Shown: positions 24,598 to 34,504 of the stretch, one piece after another
Layout of the letters: the number at the start of each line of letters is the position of its first letter
Position numbering within the stretch: the stretch's first letter is position 1
Origin: a virus
Length of the DNA: 55,797 nucleotides
Virus record (IMG/VR): IMGVR_UViG_3300020202_000007
Location: 1-55,797 of that record
Strand: one strand, 5' to 3'
Notes under the pieces: generated by a model
The model's input: the letters and a program-made list of their open reading frames with translations, nothing else
Databases searched by the model: none
Told to the model about the DNA's origin: nothing
Made by a program: the position numbers and the translations under genes

Positions 24598-25661
24598 GTC
24601 TGGTGCGGAGAAACATATGCCTGACCGTTGACGACCTCCACAAAGCCGTATTTAGTGTTCGGCCACGATACCGATGAGCGGTTGTAAACGCTGATATTGA
24701 ACCCAGAGTCGGATTCGCTGCCCGCCGTGCCACCCCAGACATCGACTGTGCGGGTTCCCCCTGCGGGAACCGCTGAGCCACTATTGTTCTTCACGAGAAT
24801 CTGACCGGGAATCCTTTGGATGATGTTGACCTTCGTGCCGTCAGCGCCGCCCAAAATGAAAAAGCCGGGACCGTTTTTATGGAGCAGCCACGAATCGGGA
24901 ACCGGGGACCATTGCTCGCCCGGCTGCGGCGTGTTGGCAGTGTTGTAGAGCGCGTATTGCTCCGGCTCGTCGCTGGTATAGAAATAGCCCGTCCCGAGCC
25001 TGTCGTCCGCAATGGCGCGCGGACCGTTAATCAGATACAGCCCGCTCCAATTATTGTCAGCCTTGTCAATCACCAAGCTGAATGGCTGGCCAGCGGCTTT
25101 GGCAATGTCATCCGTGATCTTCATCACCGCGTAGGCCGGTGCCGTTTCCCCGGAATCGTTGAGAAATGTAATGCCGGGGCGCGGCAGGCAGCTTATATCC
25201 AGCCAGGAAATCGCTACGTCGTTGTCATCCCGCAGTAACCCTATCGTCTCTTCCAAATCGCCAGGCTGCCCGATGTACTGGCTAGACACCCCTTGGTTAT
25301 CGCCAAGCCGCGTGCGAATCCGCGCTGCTACCAAGACCTCACCACGCCTATAAGGAAACGTGCCGCGCAGCGAGTACGGTTTGGCCACATTGATCGGCTG
25401 CGAGCCCCCGGCCGTTGCCGGATCATGTAGATACCGGAAGCGTGGATCGACGGTAGGCTCGAACCCGCGGCAGACGATGTAGTTGGCGTGGTTGTCTGCC
25501 TGATCTGGGTCGTCGGGGTCGTCGCCAATCACCTGAAATGTCGCCAGCACGGTCCCGGTGGTGTCATAGCGCCCCAAAGGCGCACGTTCGCCAGTAGCCG
25601 GGTTGTATGGTGCCCCCGGCATCCTGAAGTGCGGCGCAGGTTGTCGCTTCTTTCTGAACAT
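24594..25661 (-). CDS. Putative minor structural protein
   Basis: 355 residues, rich in Gly/Asn/Thr and beta-prone. Begins with a basic MFRKKRQPAPHF segment. No enzyme motif seen. Its place among virion genes and beta-rich composition suggest a tail or capsid accessory protein. It overlaps neighbours by one to four bases. Confidence 0.65.
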   Translation of the reverse strand: MFRKKRQPAPHFRMPGAPYNPATGERAPLGRYDTTGTVLATFQVIGDDPDDPDQADNHANYIVCRGFEPTVDPRFRYLHDPATAGGSQPINVAKPYSLRGTFPYRRGEVLVAARIRTRLGDNQGVSSQYIGQPGDLEETIGLLRDDNDVAISWLDISCLPRPGITFLNDSGETAPAYAVMKITDDIAKAAGQPFSLVIDKADNNWSGLYLINGPRAIADDRLGTGYFYTSDEPEQYALYNTANTPQPGEQWSPVPDSWLLHKNGPGFFILGGADGTKVNIIQRIPGQILVKNNSGSAVPAGGTRTVDVWGGTAGSESDSGFNISVYNRSSVSWPNTKYGFVEVVNGQAYVSPHQT

Positions 25662-27658
25662 TACGGCGCAACCCAGCCCGAACCGGCGTCTCCCAAGGAG
25701 AACGCCAGCTTGGAAATTTCGCTGACATCGGGGTATTCGTCGCTGCGATCCTGAATCACGCGGAACATCCCCACCAGGAAGTTGTTCCGGCTATCAAGCT
25801 GGTACTTCATCAGCTCCAGCTCCCCCTGAGAGGTTCCCTGCTTTGCTTGCAGTCGGCGGGCGGCGATTTCCATGAGCTGAACATTGAGCTTGACCCGCAT
25901 ATCGCAGAGGTATCCCCCCTTTTGCAGGCTCATCGCCGAGTATTTCGCCCTGCCGTCCAGAACCGCCGCCACGGCATCGTTGAGTTGGGCGAGCAGCTTG
26001 TCTCGCTGGGCGGTTTCGTTGCGTGACACGTCCAGGGTGGCAGCATGGGACTGGACCGTCCCTTCAATTCGCTGGCGGCGAATGGCGGACAGCTCGGCGA
26101 AGATCTGGGATGTGTTCTGGAGCTTTACCCGGTCGAGGGCGTCGCGCAACACCTGCACACGATCGCGGGCCTCCATCGTGCGCGTCCTGACCGCCGTAAG
26201 CCGGGTTTCGAGATTGTCGGCGATTTCCGCTTGGAACCGTGTGAACTGATCCTTCAGTCCATAAATTGCCGTCTGAGCCGAGAGCGTCCTGTCCCTGACG
26301 CCTTGTAGTTGTCCGAAAAGCTGATGGGCCGACTGCGCGCGGTAGCGAAGCATATCCTGCTGAATGCCGTGCAGACGATCCCGGCCGTCGAGGCTACGGG
26401 CCCGCATCTTGTCTTGCTGCTCGAAAATCTGGTGTTGGTTCGCCAGTTTCTCACGCGCCAGCCGGTCGTTCAGTTCCACGATGGCCTGATTTCGCTCGCG
26501 CTCGACGCGATCCTGCTGGTCGTTCAGGAGCCCCGATGAGTAAAGGCCGCGATCCATCAGCTTCTGCGCGACATCCGCCAGCCGGGCGTCGAACGCTTCG
26601 TTGATCCTGGCGAGTTCCGTCGCTCCGAGGTTGGTCAAAAACGCGCGTGCCGTGCTGGCGTGGGTGGTGAAGTCGGACGCCAGCGAGGAGAGGATTGCTT
26701 CGTAGCTGACTTGATGGCTGCTGAAAGCGTTTTCAATGCGAGTCATCAGCGATCCGATGGAGCTCGAGAGCGAGCTGTAGTCCGACAATATCGAGGACAG
26801 CAGTGAATCGACTTGAGCGCCGTAGGCCGTCAGGACCGCCTGGGCGCTAGTTTTCAGTGCGTTGACTGCGGAAGCGTGAGCCGTGTGGTCTGCCAGCAGC
26901 TTATCGGTCAGTGCCAGTTGAGCGGTTATGTGGGGTTCCAAGTCGTCCGTCATTTCGCTCAGCAGATCGGCGAGCGATTCCGTGTGCGTCAGGTACTCCT
27001 CGTCCAGCAAGTCCAGTTGTGCGATGTAATCTTCCAAGTAGGCTTCCAGGGCATCGCTCTGCTGCGTTAGCAGGGTTGCGATCGTTTCGGCGTGGCCCTC
27101 GTAGTTGACTTCGATGTCGTTGAGCTTCTCTAGGTAGGCGGCAAGCTGCGTTGCCACCCTATCGGACTCGGCCAGTGCCTCGCTCCGGGCCAGCCCGATT
27201 TGCGTGGAGATGGCATCCAGATCGTTCGTGAACGGGGTCATATAGACCACCACGTCGGCATCCGACTTGGCGGTCATCTGCCGGTAGTGCTGCTGCGACT
27301 GTGCGAAGGCGTTGTTCCAGACGGTGACAATATCTCTGTACCGGAGATAGTTCATCGTCCGGCCTTCGTTGAACGCGCTGGTCAGCGAATTCATCAACTG
27401 CTGTAGGATCAGCCAGTTGTTCATGGACGCCTTGTACATCGCATATGATGGCGTCGGCGGCGACGTGGTGCTGTCGTGAGAAACCGACGCCACTGCCCAG
27501 CCCTGCGCCGTCAGCCAGCCCATCATTTCGTGGTCAATTCCCGTGACGTAGGACTGGGTAAACCAGTCCGGCGCGAACGGCGACTGGTACCGTTGCGGCG
27601 GGATGTTGTGGGTCATCTGCCCACCGGGATTCATTGTCGGAAGATTCGGTGTCGCCAT
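25661..27658 (-). CDS. Long helical virion-type protein
   Basis: 665 residues, AAGGACG upstream. From about residue 100 to 600 it is nearly all helix with regular Leu/Ala spacing and many DR/ER pairs, interrupted by short Gly turns (DRGLYSSGLLNDQQ). The first 90 residues are Pro/Trp/Tyr-rich. Comparable long-helix proteins near fibre and internal-protein genes are tail or internal structural proteins in podoviruses. No tape-measure membrane segments are seen. Confidence 0.7.
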   Translation of the reverse strand: MATPNLPTMNPGGQMTHNIPPQRYQSPFAPDWFTQSYVTGIDHEMMGWLTAQGWAVASVSHDSTTSPPTPSYAMYKASMNNWLILQQLMNSLTSAFNEGRTMNYLRYRDIVTVWNNAFAQSQQHYRQMTAKSDADVVVYMTPFTNDLDAISTQIGLARSEALAESDRVATQLAAYLEKLNDIEVNYEGHAETIATLLTQQSDALEAYLEDYIAQLDLLDEEYLTHTESLADLLSEMTDDLEPHITAQLALTDKLLADHTAHASAVNALKTSAQAVLTAYGAQVDSLLSSILSDYSSLSSSIGSLMTRIENAFSSHQVSYEAILSSLASDFTTHASTARAFLTNLGATELARINEAFDARLADVAQKLMDRGLYSSGLLNDQQDRVERERNQAIVELNDRLAREKLANQHQIFEQQDKMRARSLDGRDRLHGIQQDMLRYRAQSAHQLFGQLQGVRDRTLSAQTAIYGLKDQFTRFQAEIADNLETRLTAVRTRTMEARDRVQVLRDALDRVKLQNTSQIFAELSAIRRQRIEGTVQSHAATLDVSRNETAQRDKLLAQLNDAVAAVLDGRAKYSAMSLQKGGYLCDMRVKLNVQLMEIAARRLQAKQGTSQGELELMKYQLDSRNNFLVGMFRVIQDRSDEYPDVSEISKLAFSLGDAGSGWVAP

Positions 27659-27668
27659 CGCTTCGTCC

Positions 27669-29945
27669 TTATGCCAGTACGAAAATTAAGCACGCGCTCA
27701 GGTCCAAGGCGTCGCCGTTGGTGCCTGGCGTGACGCGCAACTCAATCGCGTCGTTCCACGCCACGTCGTAATTCGCGGTGGAGATGGCCACGGCCGAACC
27801 ATCGACCCAGGCTCCGGCCGTGGAGAGTTGCAGTCCCGCATTGCTGTCTTGCGTGGACACGAGATTGCCGGCGATCTTCGCGTTCAGTTTCGGCTGGGCC
27901 GCGCCGGTGTCCGCGGTTTTGTGCGTGGCTGAAATCGCCACGAGGTAAGCGGCCGACTTTCGCCAGCGGATATACTGGCCTCCTTCCCCGGCCAGAATGT
28001 CCTCCACGTTGTCGGCGTAGGTTCCGGCCACCTTCAGGTCCATAACAACCACTTGGCCAGTCGTGCCGATTTCCAGGGCGGTCAGGGCCTGGCCAACATC
28101 CAGCGGCGCGCCGGCAATCGTCATCAAGGAATTGGCCGCCAGCGCCGTGATGATGCCGTAGTAGGTTGTTCCGCCGTAGGTGTATCGAACCGGCCTTCCA
28201 ACGGCCAGGCCGCTGGTGTCGGAGAATGTCACGGTGGACGTGCTCGCTGGCGTGGCCGTGTACTTGGTCGCGGAAATAGTCGTCCATTCCGGGTTAGTGT
28301 TCTCGCCGGCGATGTAATCCGCCAGCGCGCTCATCGACGTGTACTTCGGCGTTCCTCCCTGAGAGACCAGCATCTTGTCGGTATCCGCGATGGTCGCCTG
28401 GGAGAGCGTCTCGATGTAGGCCGCGGCGTCCGCCAGAATCACCAGGCCAACCGCATCGACGGTCGCCTGCTTCGCCACGCCGGATTGACACACCAACAAT
28501 TGATCGGTCCCTGCTACCGTGGCGGCGTCGAGCCCGGAGATGTCCAGAGCGCTTGCTTGCAAGCCTACCAGCAGGAATGTCTGCAACTGACTGACCGTGG
28601 CTTCCTTCTTGGTTCCGCTTTGGTCGATCAGGAACGTGTCGGTCCCGGCGACTGACGCGGCGGCACTGGCCCCCCACATGGTTGTTTCTACATAGGTCGC
28701 GATTTCCAGACCCGTGCAATATTTCGGAGTGCCTGAGACGAGGATGTAGAACTTGTCGGTGGCGAGGAGCGTCCCGGTATCGGACAAGGCCGCAACATAG
28801 GTAGCGAAGTCCGCGTTTAGTTTCGTCTCCAAGGCCGTCAGCGTGGTCTTTTTGCCGACGCCTGACTGGACCACCAGATAGTTGTCGGTCGCGCCAAGCG
28901 TCGCGGTATCTAGGCCGGAGATGTTCAACACGGTGCCCTGGATGCCGTTTAGCACGAACGTCTGCAAGGCGTCCACCGTGGCTGTCTTGCTCACGTTACT
29001 GCGGCCGATTACCAATTCATCGCCCGTGTTAATCGTCGCCACCGTGGTCTGGCTCCACGCTTGCGCGAGTACGTAATCCACAACGTCGGCAATGTCCGCC
29101 GTCTTCGCCACCGAACTGCGGTAGAGCACGAACTTGTCGCTGGCCGCTACCGGGCTGACTGCGGAACTGGCCCCGAGCGCGGCTAGGGCGAAATCCGAAA
29201 CCGTGTCCACCGTGACGGTCTTCTGTACGTCCGACCGCTGGCAGACCAACACATCGGTCCCAAGAGCCGGATCAACCGCGGCGCCGTCCCATGCGGAGTC
29301 GATAACAGCCGCCCCAATTTCTGCCAAGAAATAAGCGGCCAGAGTATCCGCGTTCACATACTTCGGAACCCCGCCCTGAATCGAGTAGAACACGTCGCCG
29401 TCCACGACAGCAGTGTTCTCGGTCAGGCCAGCGGCATAGACAGCGAAGTCCGCCCAGAACTTCGCTTCCAGGTCGGCGAGCGTTGTCTTTTTTGCCGTCG
29501 TCGTTTGGCACACTACCAACAGATCGCTCGCCCCCAAAGTTGCGGCGTCAAGCCCGGACAGGTCGAGGACGTCAGCCTGAACGCCATCCAGCACGAATGC
29601 TTGCAGGTTGTCCGCCGTGATCGTCTTCGCCACCCCAGACCGCTCGATGACTACCAAGTCGCCGGTCGCGATCGACGTAACCACGGTCGAGTCGAATGCC
29701 CTTGTCAGGGCGTAATCCGCCACGCCGTCCAGCGTGAACGTCTTGATCGTTCCGGCACGGTCCCCATGCAGAATGTCGCCAGATGCCGGTGTCTCGACAC
29801 TCGCGGCGACTTGCGCGGCATTGATGTACGTCAACAGCAAGGCGGGCGTGACGTAGTAAGGCGTCGTATCAACGACGGGGATCTTCTCGGAACCGCCGAT
29901 CGTATCGACCGAGAGCGCCCCAACAAATTCACTGAACTTTGGCAT
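27669..29945 (-). CDS. Repeat-built tail fibre or adhesin
   Basis: 758 residues, GGGAA upstream. Residues about 75-540 hold three copies of a roughly 110-residue block (each with a LSGLDAAT or LSGLDTAT turn), and each block contains shorter units of the type D.LLV.QSG..KK.T. The last 200 residues are a different beta-rich domain ending in LDLSACLIFVLA. The pattern suggests a trimeric shaft with a receptor-binding tip. Recombination between blocks could change length. Confidence 0.8.
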   Translation of the reverse strand: MPKFSEFVGALSVDTIGGSEKIPVVDTTPYYVTPALLLTYINAAQVAASVETPASGDILHGDRAGTIKTFTLDGVADYALTRAFDSTVVTSIATGDLVVIERSGVAKTITADNLQAFVLDGVQADVLDLSGLDAATLGASDLLVVCQTTTAKKTTLADLEAKFWADFAVYAAGLTENTAVVDGDVFYSIQGGVPKYVNADTLAAYFLAEIGAAVIDSAWDGAAVDPALGTDVLVCQRSDVQKTVTVDTVSDFALAALGASSAVSPVAASDKFVLYRSSVAKTADIADVVDYVLAQAWSQTTVATINTGDELVIGRSNVSKTATVDALQTFVLNGIQGTVLNISGLDTATLGATDNYLVVQSGVGKKTTLTALETKLNADFATYVAALSDTGTLLATDKFYILVSGTPKYCTGLEIATYVETTMWGASAAASVAGTDTFLIDQSGTKKEATVSQLQTFLLVGLQASALDISGLDAATVAGTDQLLVCQSGVAKQATVDAVGLVILADAAAYIETLSQATIADTDKMLVSQGGTPKYTSMSALADYIAGENTNPEWTTISATKYTATPASTSTVTFSDTSGLAVGRPVRYTYGGTTYYGIITALAANSLMTIAGAPLDVGQALTALEIGTTGQVVVMDLKVAGTYADNVEDILAGEGGQYIRWRKSAAYLVAISATHKTADTGAAQPKLNAKIAGNLVSTQDSNAGLQLSTAGAWVDGSAVAISTANYDVAWNDAIELRVTPGTNGDALDLSACLIFVLA

Positions 29946-29956
29946 CTGCTATTCCC

Positions 29957-30820
29957 TTACGTTGCGGACGGGCTGCTCGACGGTGAAGAAGACACTGACG
30001 CGGATGGTGAGCTCGACCTGGACGAGGATGGCGACGCTGACGGCGACGGACTCGCAGATGGTGAGCTCGACCGGGAGGTCGATGGCGTGGATGACGGGCT
30101 GGCTGATACCGAGGTGGACGGAGACGTGGATGGCGATATAGACGGGCTCGAGGAGGGCGTGCTCGAAACCGATGCCGATGGCGACGGGCTGGAGGATGGC
30201 GTCGAGGACGGCGACGCGGATACCGACGCGGACGGCGACGGGCTGCTCGACGGCGTGCTCGACACTGAAGCAGACCGCGACGTGGACGGGCTGCCGGAAA
30301 CCGATGTTGACGGCGAGGAGGAGGCGGATGGGCTGCTCGAAGCCGTAGCAGACGGCGACGAGGATCGGCTTTTCGAGGGGCTGCTGGAACGCGATGACGA
30401 TGGCGACGGGCTGCTCGAAGCGGTGGAGGACGGCGACGCCGAAGGGCTGGTCGATCGACTTGTTGAGGGCGACGACGACTGAGACGCTGAGGGCGATGAG
30501 GATCGCGATGCGGATGGCGATGCGGACGGTGTTGCGGAAGCAGACTGAGACGGACTGCTCGATTTAGAGGCTGACGGCGAAGCGGAAGGCGAACTGGATC
30601 GTGAAGTCGATGGCGACGCCGACTTCGACGACGATGGAGACCGGGACGGCGACGTGGACGGCGTGGACGACACCGAAGCGGACCGCGATGTTGATGGGGA
30701 GTGGGATGCCGAAGCAGAAGGCGAAGTGGACGGGGAACCTGATGGGCTGCTCGACGGAGAGACCACGCCGCCGGGAACCCGGCCGTCGTCACTTCCACGC
30801 CATTGTCCTGATACTGCCAT
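29957..30820 (-). CDS. Ser-Pro repeat protein (virion-associated, low complexity)
   Basis: 287 residues; after 20 residues almost the whole protein is alternating Ser-Pro-Ser-X (X mostly Ser, Ala, Thr, Arg). The reverse strand also stays open over most of the tract but has no ribosome-binding site and would be an anomalous Asp/Glu/Gly polymer; the minus frame is in series with its neighbours, so it is preferred. Such tracts are disordered and likely flexible or heavily modified, perhaps with glycans given the neighbouring glycosyltransferases. Confidence 0.65.
   Translation of the reverse strand: MAVSGQWRGSDDGRVPGGVVSPSSSPSGSPSTSPSASASHSPSTSRSASVSSTPSTSPSRSPSSSKSASPSTSRSSSPSASPSASKSSSPSQSASATPSASPSASRSSSPSASQSSSPSTSRSTSPSASPSSTASSSPSPSSSRSSSPSKSRSSSPSATASSSPSASSSPSTSVSGSPSTSRSASVSSTPSSSPSPSASVSASPSSTPSSSPSPSASVSSTPSSSPSISPSTSPSTSVSASPSSTPSTSRSSSPSASPSPSASPSSSRSSSPSASVSSSPSSSPSAT
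29960..30760 (-). repeat. Ser-Pro coding minisatellite, tract 1
   Basis: About 800 bp of degenerate GAxGGC-type hexamers on the plus strand (codons for Ser-Pro on the minus). The longest of three such tracts in the window. Confidence 0.85.
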
Positions 30821-30821
30821 T

Positions 30822-32378
30822 TCAGCCGCTCATCGTGTCGAACATCATGCTTTCAAAGGCCCACTTGTCCGTGGATTGCAGCCACAGGCAACACCAAATC
30901 CCTCGCACTCGCGGATAAACCATGATCGACCGCCCGGCCTTCCAGTTCCCGCTCTGCTTTACCAAACTGGAATAGCTCGCGCCGCTGCGGAATGACTCGA
31001 TGGCCGTCTTCGCGTTAGCGGCCGCTTCTTCGGCCGTGTCCCCTGTCAGAATGCGCCAGTTCACTCGTCCGCTGCCGGCCGCCAGGCTGGCGTGAAGATT
31101 TATCATGCGGCCATAGTGACCTTTGATTCCAAGGCGGATTGGGCCGAAGACGACATGCGACGTAATCGCCGCGCCATCGTCATTGTCTCCAGTGACCTTG
31201 CGCACGTACCCATCCCCGCCGGCTAAAAGCAATTCCCCGTCATGCTGGCAGACCACGCGAGGCGAATGGCTGTCCTGAAGCCATATCGGCCAGAACGCTT
31301 GCGGAACGGTTTCATAGAGCCAGTGGGTGTCTCTTCCCCCGGATGTTCGGAGGTAGATATGGAACGCCCGACGATCCTGCTCCCAGCCCAGCGAAACGGT
31401 CGTCGTGCTCGTGTCGATGTCCCGCAGTTCGTCCGGGATCGTGTCAGGCGTCAGGGGCGTGAGGCCGGAGCCGTCGGCCTGAACCTGATATAGTCCGTCT
31501 TCGGACAGGAAGACGATCGTGCCATCCACCTTGACCCAGGCTTTGGAACCGATGATCCCGATTGTTTCGGAGATCCTTCGCAAAGCCCCGTTGGCGGTCG
31601 GGTCGCCTTGAACCACCCACAGGCTCCGAGCCGTGGCGCAGATCAGGTAGGCGTCCATGCACGGAATCATCGCGGTCGGCCTAGCCCCAACATCCGCGCT
31701 CAAGGCCAACTGAAACGGAACTGCTCGCGCCGTGTCCTCGAACGAAGCCCCGAAGTCGAAGTCACCGTACACACCCTGCCGACTCATGTAGATCGCGTTG
31801 TCCTGCCCGGAGAGGCATAGCCGGTCTCGATAGACCGCCCCGAACGTGCAGTTTGCTGGAATCGTGCCGGCCACTGCCGCGAGGGTGTCAATCTGACCTG
31901 TCTTCGGGTCGATCTTCGTGACGCCACTGGTAGTCACCGCGAATACTTTCTGCTGGCCAGTGACGAGGAACCCGGAGGCCGGCACGGAGCCTTCGCCGAT
32001 CGTGATCGGCACTTCGTCTTCGTTGGTAATGACCTGGCCGGCTTCGTTCGTCAGGTAGGCCACCAGCGCCGTCGTCGTGCCGTTCTCGACCACCTTGATC
32101 GACGAATCCACCAGCACAAGCAGGACTTCACTGGCCCCGCCGGCTGCGCTCGACACATTGAGCGAAGCCATGTCGGAGATCGTGGTCCCCATGTCGTCGT
32201 TGACGAACTTTGCCAGACCGGGACGACTGCCGCCGCGCAGGCGCCGGGAGATGTTGTCCTCAACTCGGCAGTTCGCGGCCCAGACGGCAGGCCACGGTCC
32301 GCGCGTATCGGGAGCGGCCCGCAGCGCTCCGCGTCGCACGACTCCGCGCATCGGAAACAGGATGTCCTTAGTGGTCAT
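30822..32378 (-). CDS. Propeller-like tail or DNA-stabilisation protein
   Basis: 518 residues. The N-terminus has an ANCRVEDNISRRLRGG segment followed by many beta strands with regular turns (GVYGDFDFG, DGTIVFLSEDGLYQV, SLGWEQDRRAFHIYL), as in beta-propeller proteins that form the nozzle or plug of short-tailed phages (T7 gp12, P22 gp10 class). Assignment rests on architecture and position, not on a diagnostic motif. Starts in the preceding stop (TAATG). Confidence 0.7.
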   Translation of the reverse strand: MTTKDILFPMRGVVRRGALRAAPDTRGPWPAVWAANCRVEDNISRRLRGGSRPGLAKFVNDDMGTTISDMASLNVSSAAGGASEVLLVLVDSSIKVVENGTTTALVAYLTNEAGQVITNEDEVPITIGEGSVPASGFLVTGQQKVFAVTTSGVTKIDPKTGQIDTLAAVAGTIPANCTFGAVYRDRLCLSGQDNAIYMSRQGVYGDFDFGASFEDTARAVPFQLALSADVGARPTAMIPCMDAYLICATARSLWVVQGDPTANGALRRISETIGIIGSKAWVKVDGTIVFLSEDGLYQVQADGSGLTPLTPDTIPDELRDIDTSTTTVSLGWEQDRRAFHIYLRTSGGRDTHWLYETVPQAFWPIWLQDSHSPRVVCQHDGELLLAGGDGYVRKVTGDNDDGAAITSHVVFGPIRLGIKGHYGRMINLHASLAAGSGRVNWRILTGDTAEEAAANAKTAIESFRSGASYSSLVKQSGNWKAGRSIMVYPRVRGIWCCLWLQSTDKWAFESMMFDTMSG

Positions 32379-32824
32379 TAAGGATCGACCGGGCTTTCTC
32401 GATCGTGCCTTGATTTAAGTTCTGATTCCGCCTTGCTCAGCCGCTCGAGCAATTCCTTTTGGGTGGTGGCTGTGCCAGCGATGTCACGGGCCGCGTGAAC
32501 CATGTCGCGGGCATCGCTCATAATCCGCAGAATCACTTTCCGCAGTTCCGCACACTCGCCAGAAAACGTATCCGTCAGCGACGAGCAGCGCGCCTCGTGC
32601 TTCGCGCTGATGTCCAGCAATGTCCTGTTGGCTTCTACGTGAATCTCGCGCGCATGCGTCAGCATGTATCGCAGTACGAAAAACGCACCTAAGCTCGCCA
32701 GGGTAAGTACGACGACGAACAGGTAGATGACGTTGCTCTGGCCGGCACTACTGGCCGACGCTTTTTTGATCTCTTCCAAGAGGACCGGGATCGTCACGGA
32801 TTCGACTATTTGTGCGAATAGCAT
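32378..32824 (-). CDS. Membrane protein with C-terminal coiled coil
   Basis: 148 residues from ATG 32824. One strong membrane helix (NVIYLFVVVLTLASLGAFF) at about 35-54, followed by about 90 residues of charged helix. An amphipathic N-terminal helix precedes the membrane segment. It could be a spanin-like, holin-accessory or ejection protein; no motif decides. Confidence 0.65.
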   Translation of the reverse strand: MLFAQIVESVTIPVLLEEIKKASASSAGQSNVIYLFVVVLTLASLGAFFVLRYMLTHAREIHVEANRTLLDISAKHEARCSSLTDTFSGECAELRKVILRIMSDARDMVHAARDIAGTATTQKELLERLSKAESELKSRHDRESPVDP

Positions 32825-32832
32825 TGGATGAT

Positions 32833-33774
32833 TTAATGCCAATCGGGGATGGGGCGGAAATGCTCGATCAACCAGGACAGATGACGCTGCGCGTGGGGCC
32901 ACTTGCCATTTAGCCATAGTTCGCGCGAGTACGCCCGCGCTGCGTCGATCTGTCGCTGGCTGATCGGGTAGGGCCAGGATGACTCTCCGTTCTTGCCGAA
33001 GTTGCCGGTGCGGAAGAGGTGGGCGAACCATGTCTTGAGCGACGTCACCATCCTGCCCCCGGACAGCCACGCCTTGCACGATAGCTCCGTTCCGTATTGG
33101 CCCCAGGAGCCGTGCCCCTCATCCATGCCGCCGAGCTTCAGGAACCGCTCCCGTTCCATCAGGAAGCAGGCCCCAATGCAGCTCATCGTCTCGACGACGC
33201 CGCTGGACTCTTCCGCCTTGTACTTCTCCGTGTGCCTGTAGCCCCGCCAATATTGGAAGTGAAGGGCCTTGTCGAATCGCCAGGCCGTCGTGGCTGGGTA
33301 CTCGAAACGCGGCTGCCAGACCATGACCATCGTGAAATCCGTTCCCTTACACTCCTTGCACTCCTTCGGACGAGTGCCCTGATACTCTCGCTCGCCGCAG
33401 CCGTTGCAGTGCCAGTCGAAAACGTGAAGCCGGTGCATCGACGGAATCATCGTCATGTCGGGCTGCATGTCCGCGAGCAGCTTCACGTCGAAGCCGTCCT
33501 CGACCGAGCAGTGGGCGTCGAGTTTGCAAATGTATTTGGCCCGGCTGATCGCGGCCCCGTAGTTCGTCGCGGCCCGCTGGCCTACAGACTGCCCGAAGTG
33601 AACGACCTGCAATCGCGGGTGCTGAACCAGCGGTGGATTCGGCCAATACTCGTCACAGATCGCTATGACCTCCGTGTCTTCGCCGGTGTGCGCAAGCACG
33701 TCATCGACCGTGTGGAACATGAATTGTTCGTTCCGGCCGGGAATGATGATCGACAACAGCTTAGCCTTCGACAC
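32833..33774 (-). CDS. Family 2 glycosyltransferase with zinc-ribbon insert
   Basis: 313 residues. SIIIPGRNE starts a GT-A nucleotide-binding fold; a KLDAHCSV segment supplies the DxH-type metal site. FLMERERF..GGMDEGHGSWGQYGTELS is the acceptor-side motif of GalNAc-transferase-like GT2 enzymes. Between the halves sits a CxxC...CxxC pair (CNGCGEREY, CKECKG), an unusual zinc ribbon. It probably decorates virion proteins or host surface glycans. The start overlaps the next glycosyltransferase by 14 bases. Confidence 0.88.
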   Translation of the reverse strand: MSKAKLLSIIIPGRNEQFMFHTVDDVLAHTGEDTEVIAICDEYWPNPPLVQHPRLQVVHFGQSVGQRAATNYGAAISRAKYICKLDAHCSVEDGFDVKLLADMQPDMTMIPSMHRLHVFDWHCNGCGEREYQGTRPKECKECKGTDFTMVMVWQPRFEYPATTAWRFDKALHFQYWRGYRHTEKYKAEESSGVVETMSCIGACFLMERERFLKLGGMDEGHGSWGQYGTELSCKAWLSGGRMVTSLKTWFAHLFRTGNFGKNGESSWPYPISQRQIDAARAYSRELWLNGKWPHAQRHLSWLIEHFRPIPDWH

Positions 33775-34504
33775 GCTCTCTCCTTTGCTGCTGATGCCAG
33801 AAGTTGCGACTCGTCTTGCGCGTCAGTTTGTGAAACAGCCCCTTGGGATCAGCGTCTACGTCGCCGACATACTTCCCGTTCGGGAACATGAACATCTTCG
33901 GGCGGTACGGGCAGACCATTGACCCCTCTCCGCCGTGCGCTAGCTCGTACGTCCGCCATGCGCTGCGAAATGCCCGATCTTCGCCTTGGGGGTAGGGTTT
34001 CTCCGCAAGGTCTTCGCGGTAGCCGCCCAGTTCCCAGAACAAGTCCCGCCGCATGGCAAAGTTGTTCGGCAGCGGGCCGAGCTTGAGACTGCTGTGCTTT
34101 GGAAGACCGTACTCCGCCAGCACGTCCCGGTCCTGCGTCAGCCTGCCAAACTCGTCCAGAATTCCGAACTCCCGCGTGAACTGCACCTTGAGGCCCTTGA
34201 ACCCTCTCACGAAGTCCAGCAGATTGCGGTCGGCGATGTGGTCCAGGTCGAACATGAGGAGATAATCGCCGGTCGCCATCCGAGCCCCGGCGTTCCGGGC
34301 CAGCGCCCAGGTCCAGGGTCGCTTGTCGTTCGTCCGGTGAATCCTCGCCAGGCGGGAGAAGTCGTTCTCGATTGGCGGGTCGCTCCCGTCATCCACCAGG
34401 ATCAACTCGGTGTCTCCGGGCAGTCCGATGCGATAGAAGTGCAGCAGTTGCCGGCGTACGACCTCGTGGCTGTTGAGGCACGGAATTACAATGCTTAACC
34501 GCAT
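33761..34504 (-). CDS. Family 2 glycosyltransferase
   Basis: 247 residues from ATG 34504. LSIVIPCLNS, ELILVDDGSDP and LLMFDLDHI (DLD metal site) are the GT2 motifs in order; FAMRRDLFWELGGYREDL is the usual later motif, with QGEDRAF supplying the catalytic acidic residues. A longer in-frame extension lies inside the HNH gene and is rejected. Confidence 0.9.
   Translation of the reverse strand: MRLSIVIPCLNSHEVVRRQLLHFYRIGLPGDTELILVDDGSDPPIENDFSRLARIHRTNDKRPWTWALARNAGARMATGDYLLMFDLDHIADRNLLDFVRGFKGLKVQFTREFGILDEFGRLTQDRDVLAEYGLPKHSSLKLGPLPNNFAMRRDLFWELGGYREDLAEKPYPQGEDRAFRSAWRTYELAHGGEGSMVCPYRPKMFMFPNGKYVGDVDADPKGLFHKLTRKTSRNFWHQQQRRERVEG

Noticed and set aside
29505-30482. Open Asp/Glu/Gly-rich frame on the plus strand across the Ser-Pro tract
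   Set aside because: It is the complement of the repeat, has no ribosome-binding site and runs against the late operon; the minus-strand Ser-Pro gene is in series with neighbours.
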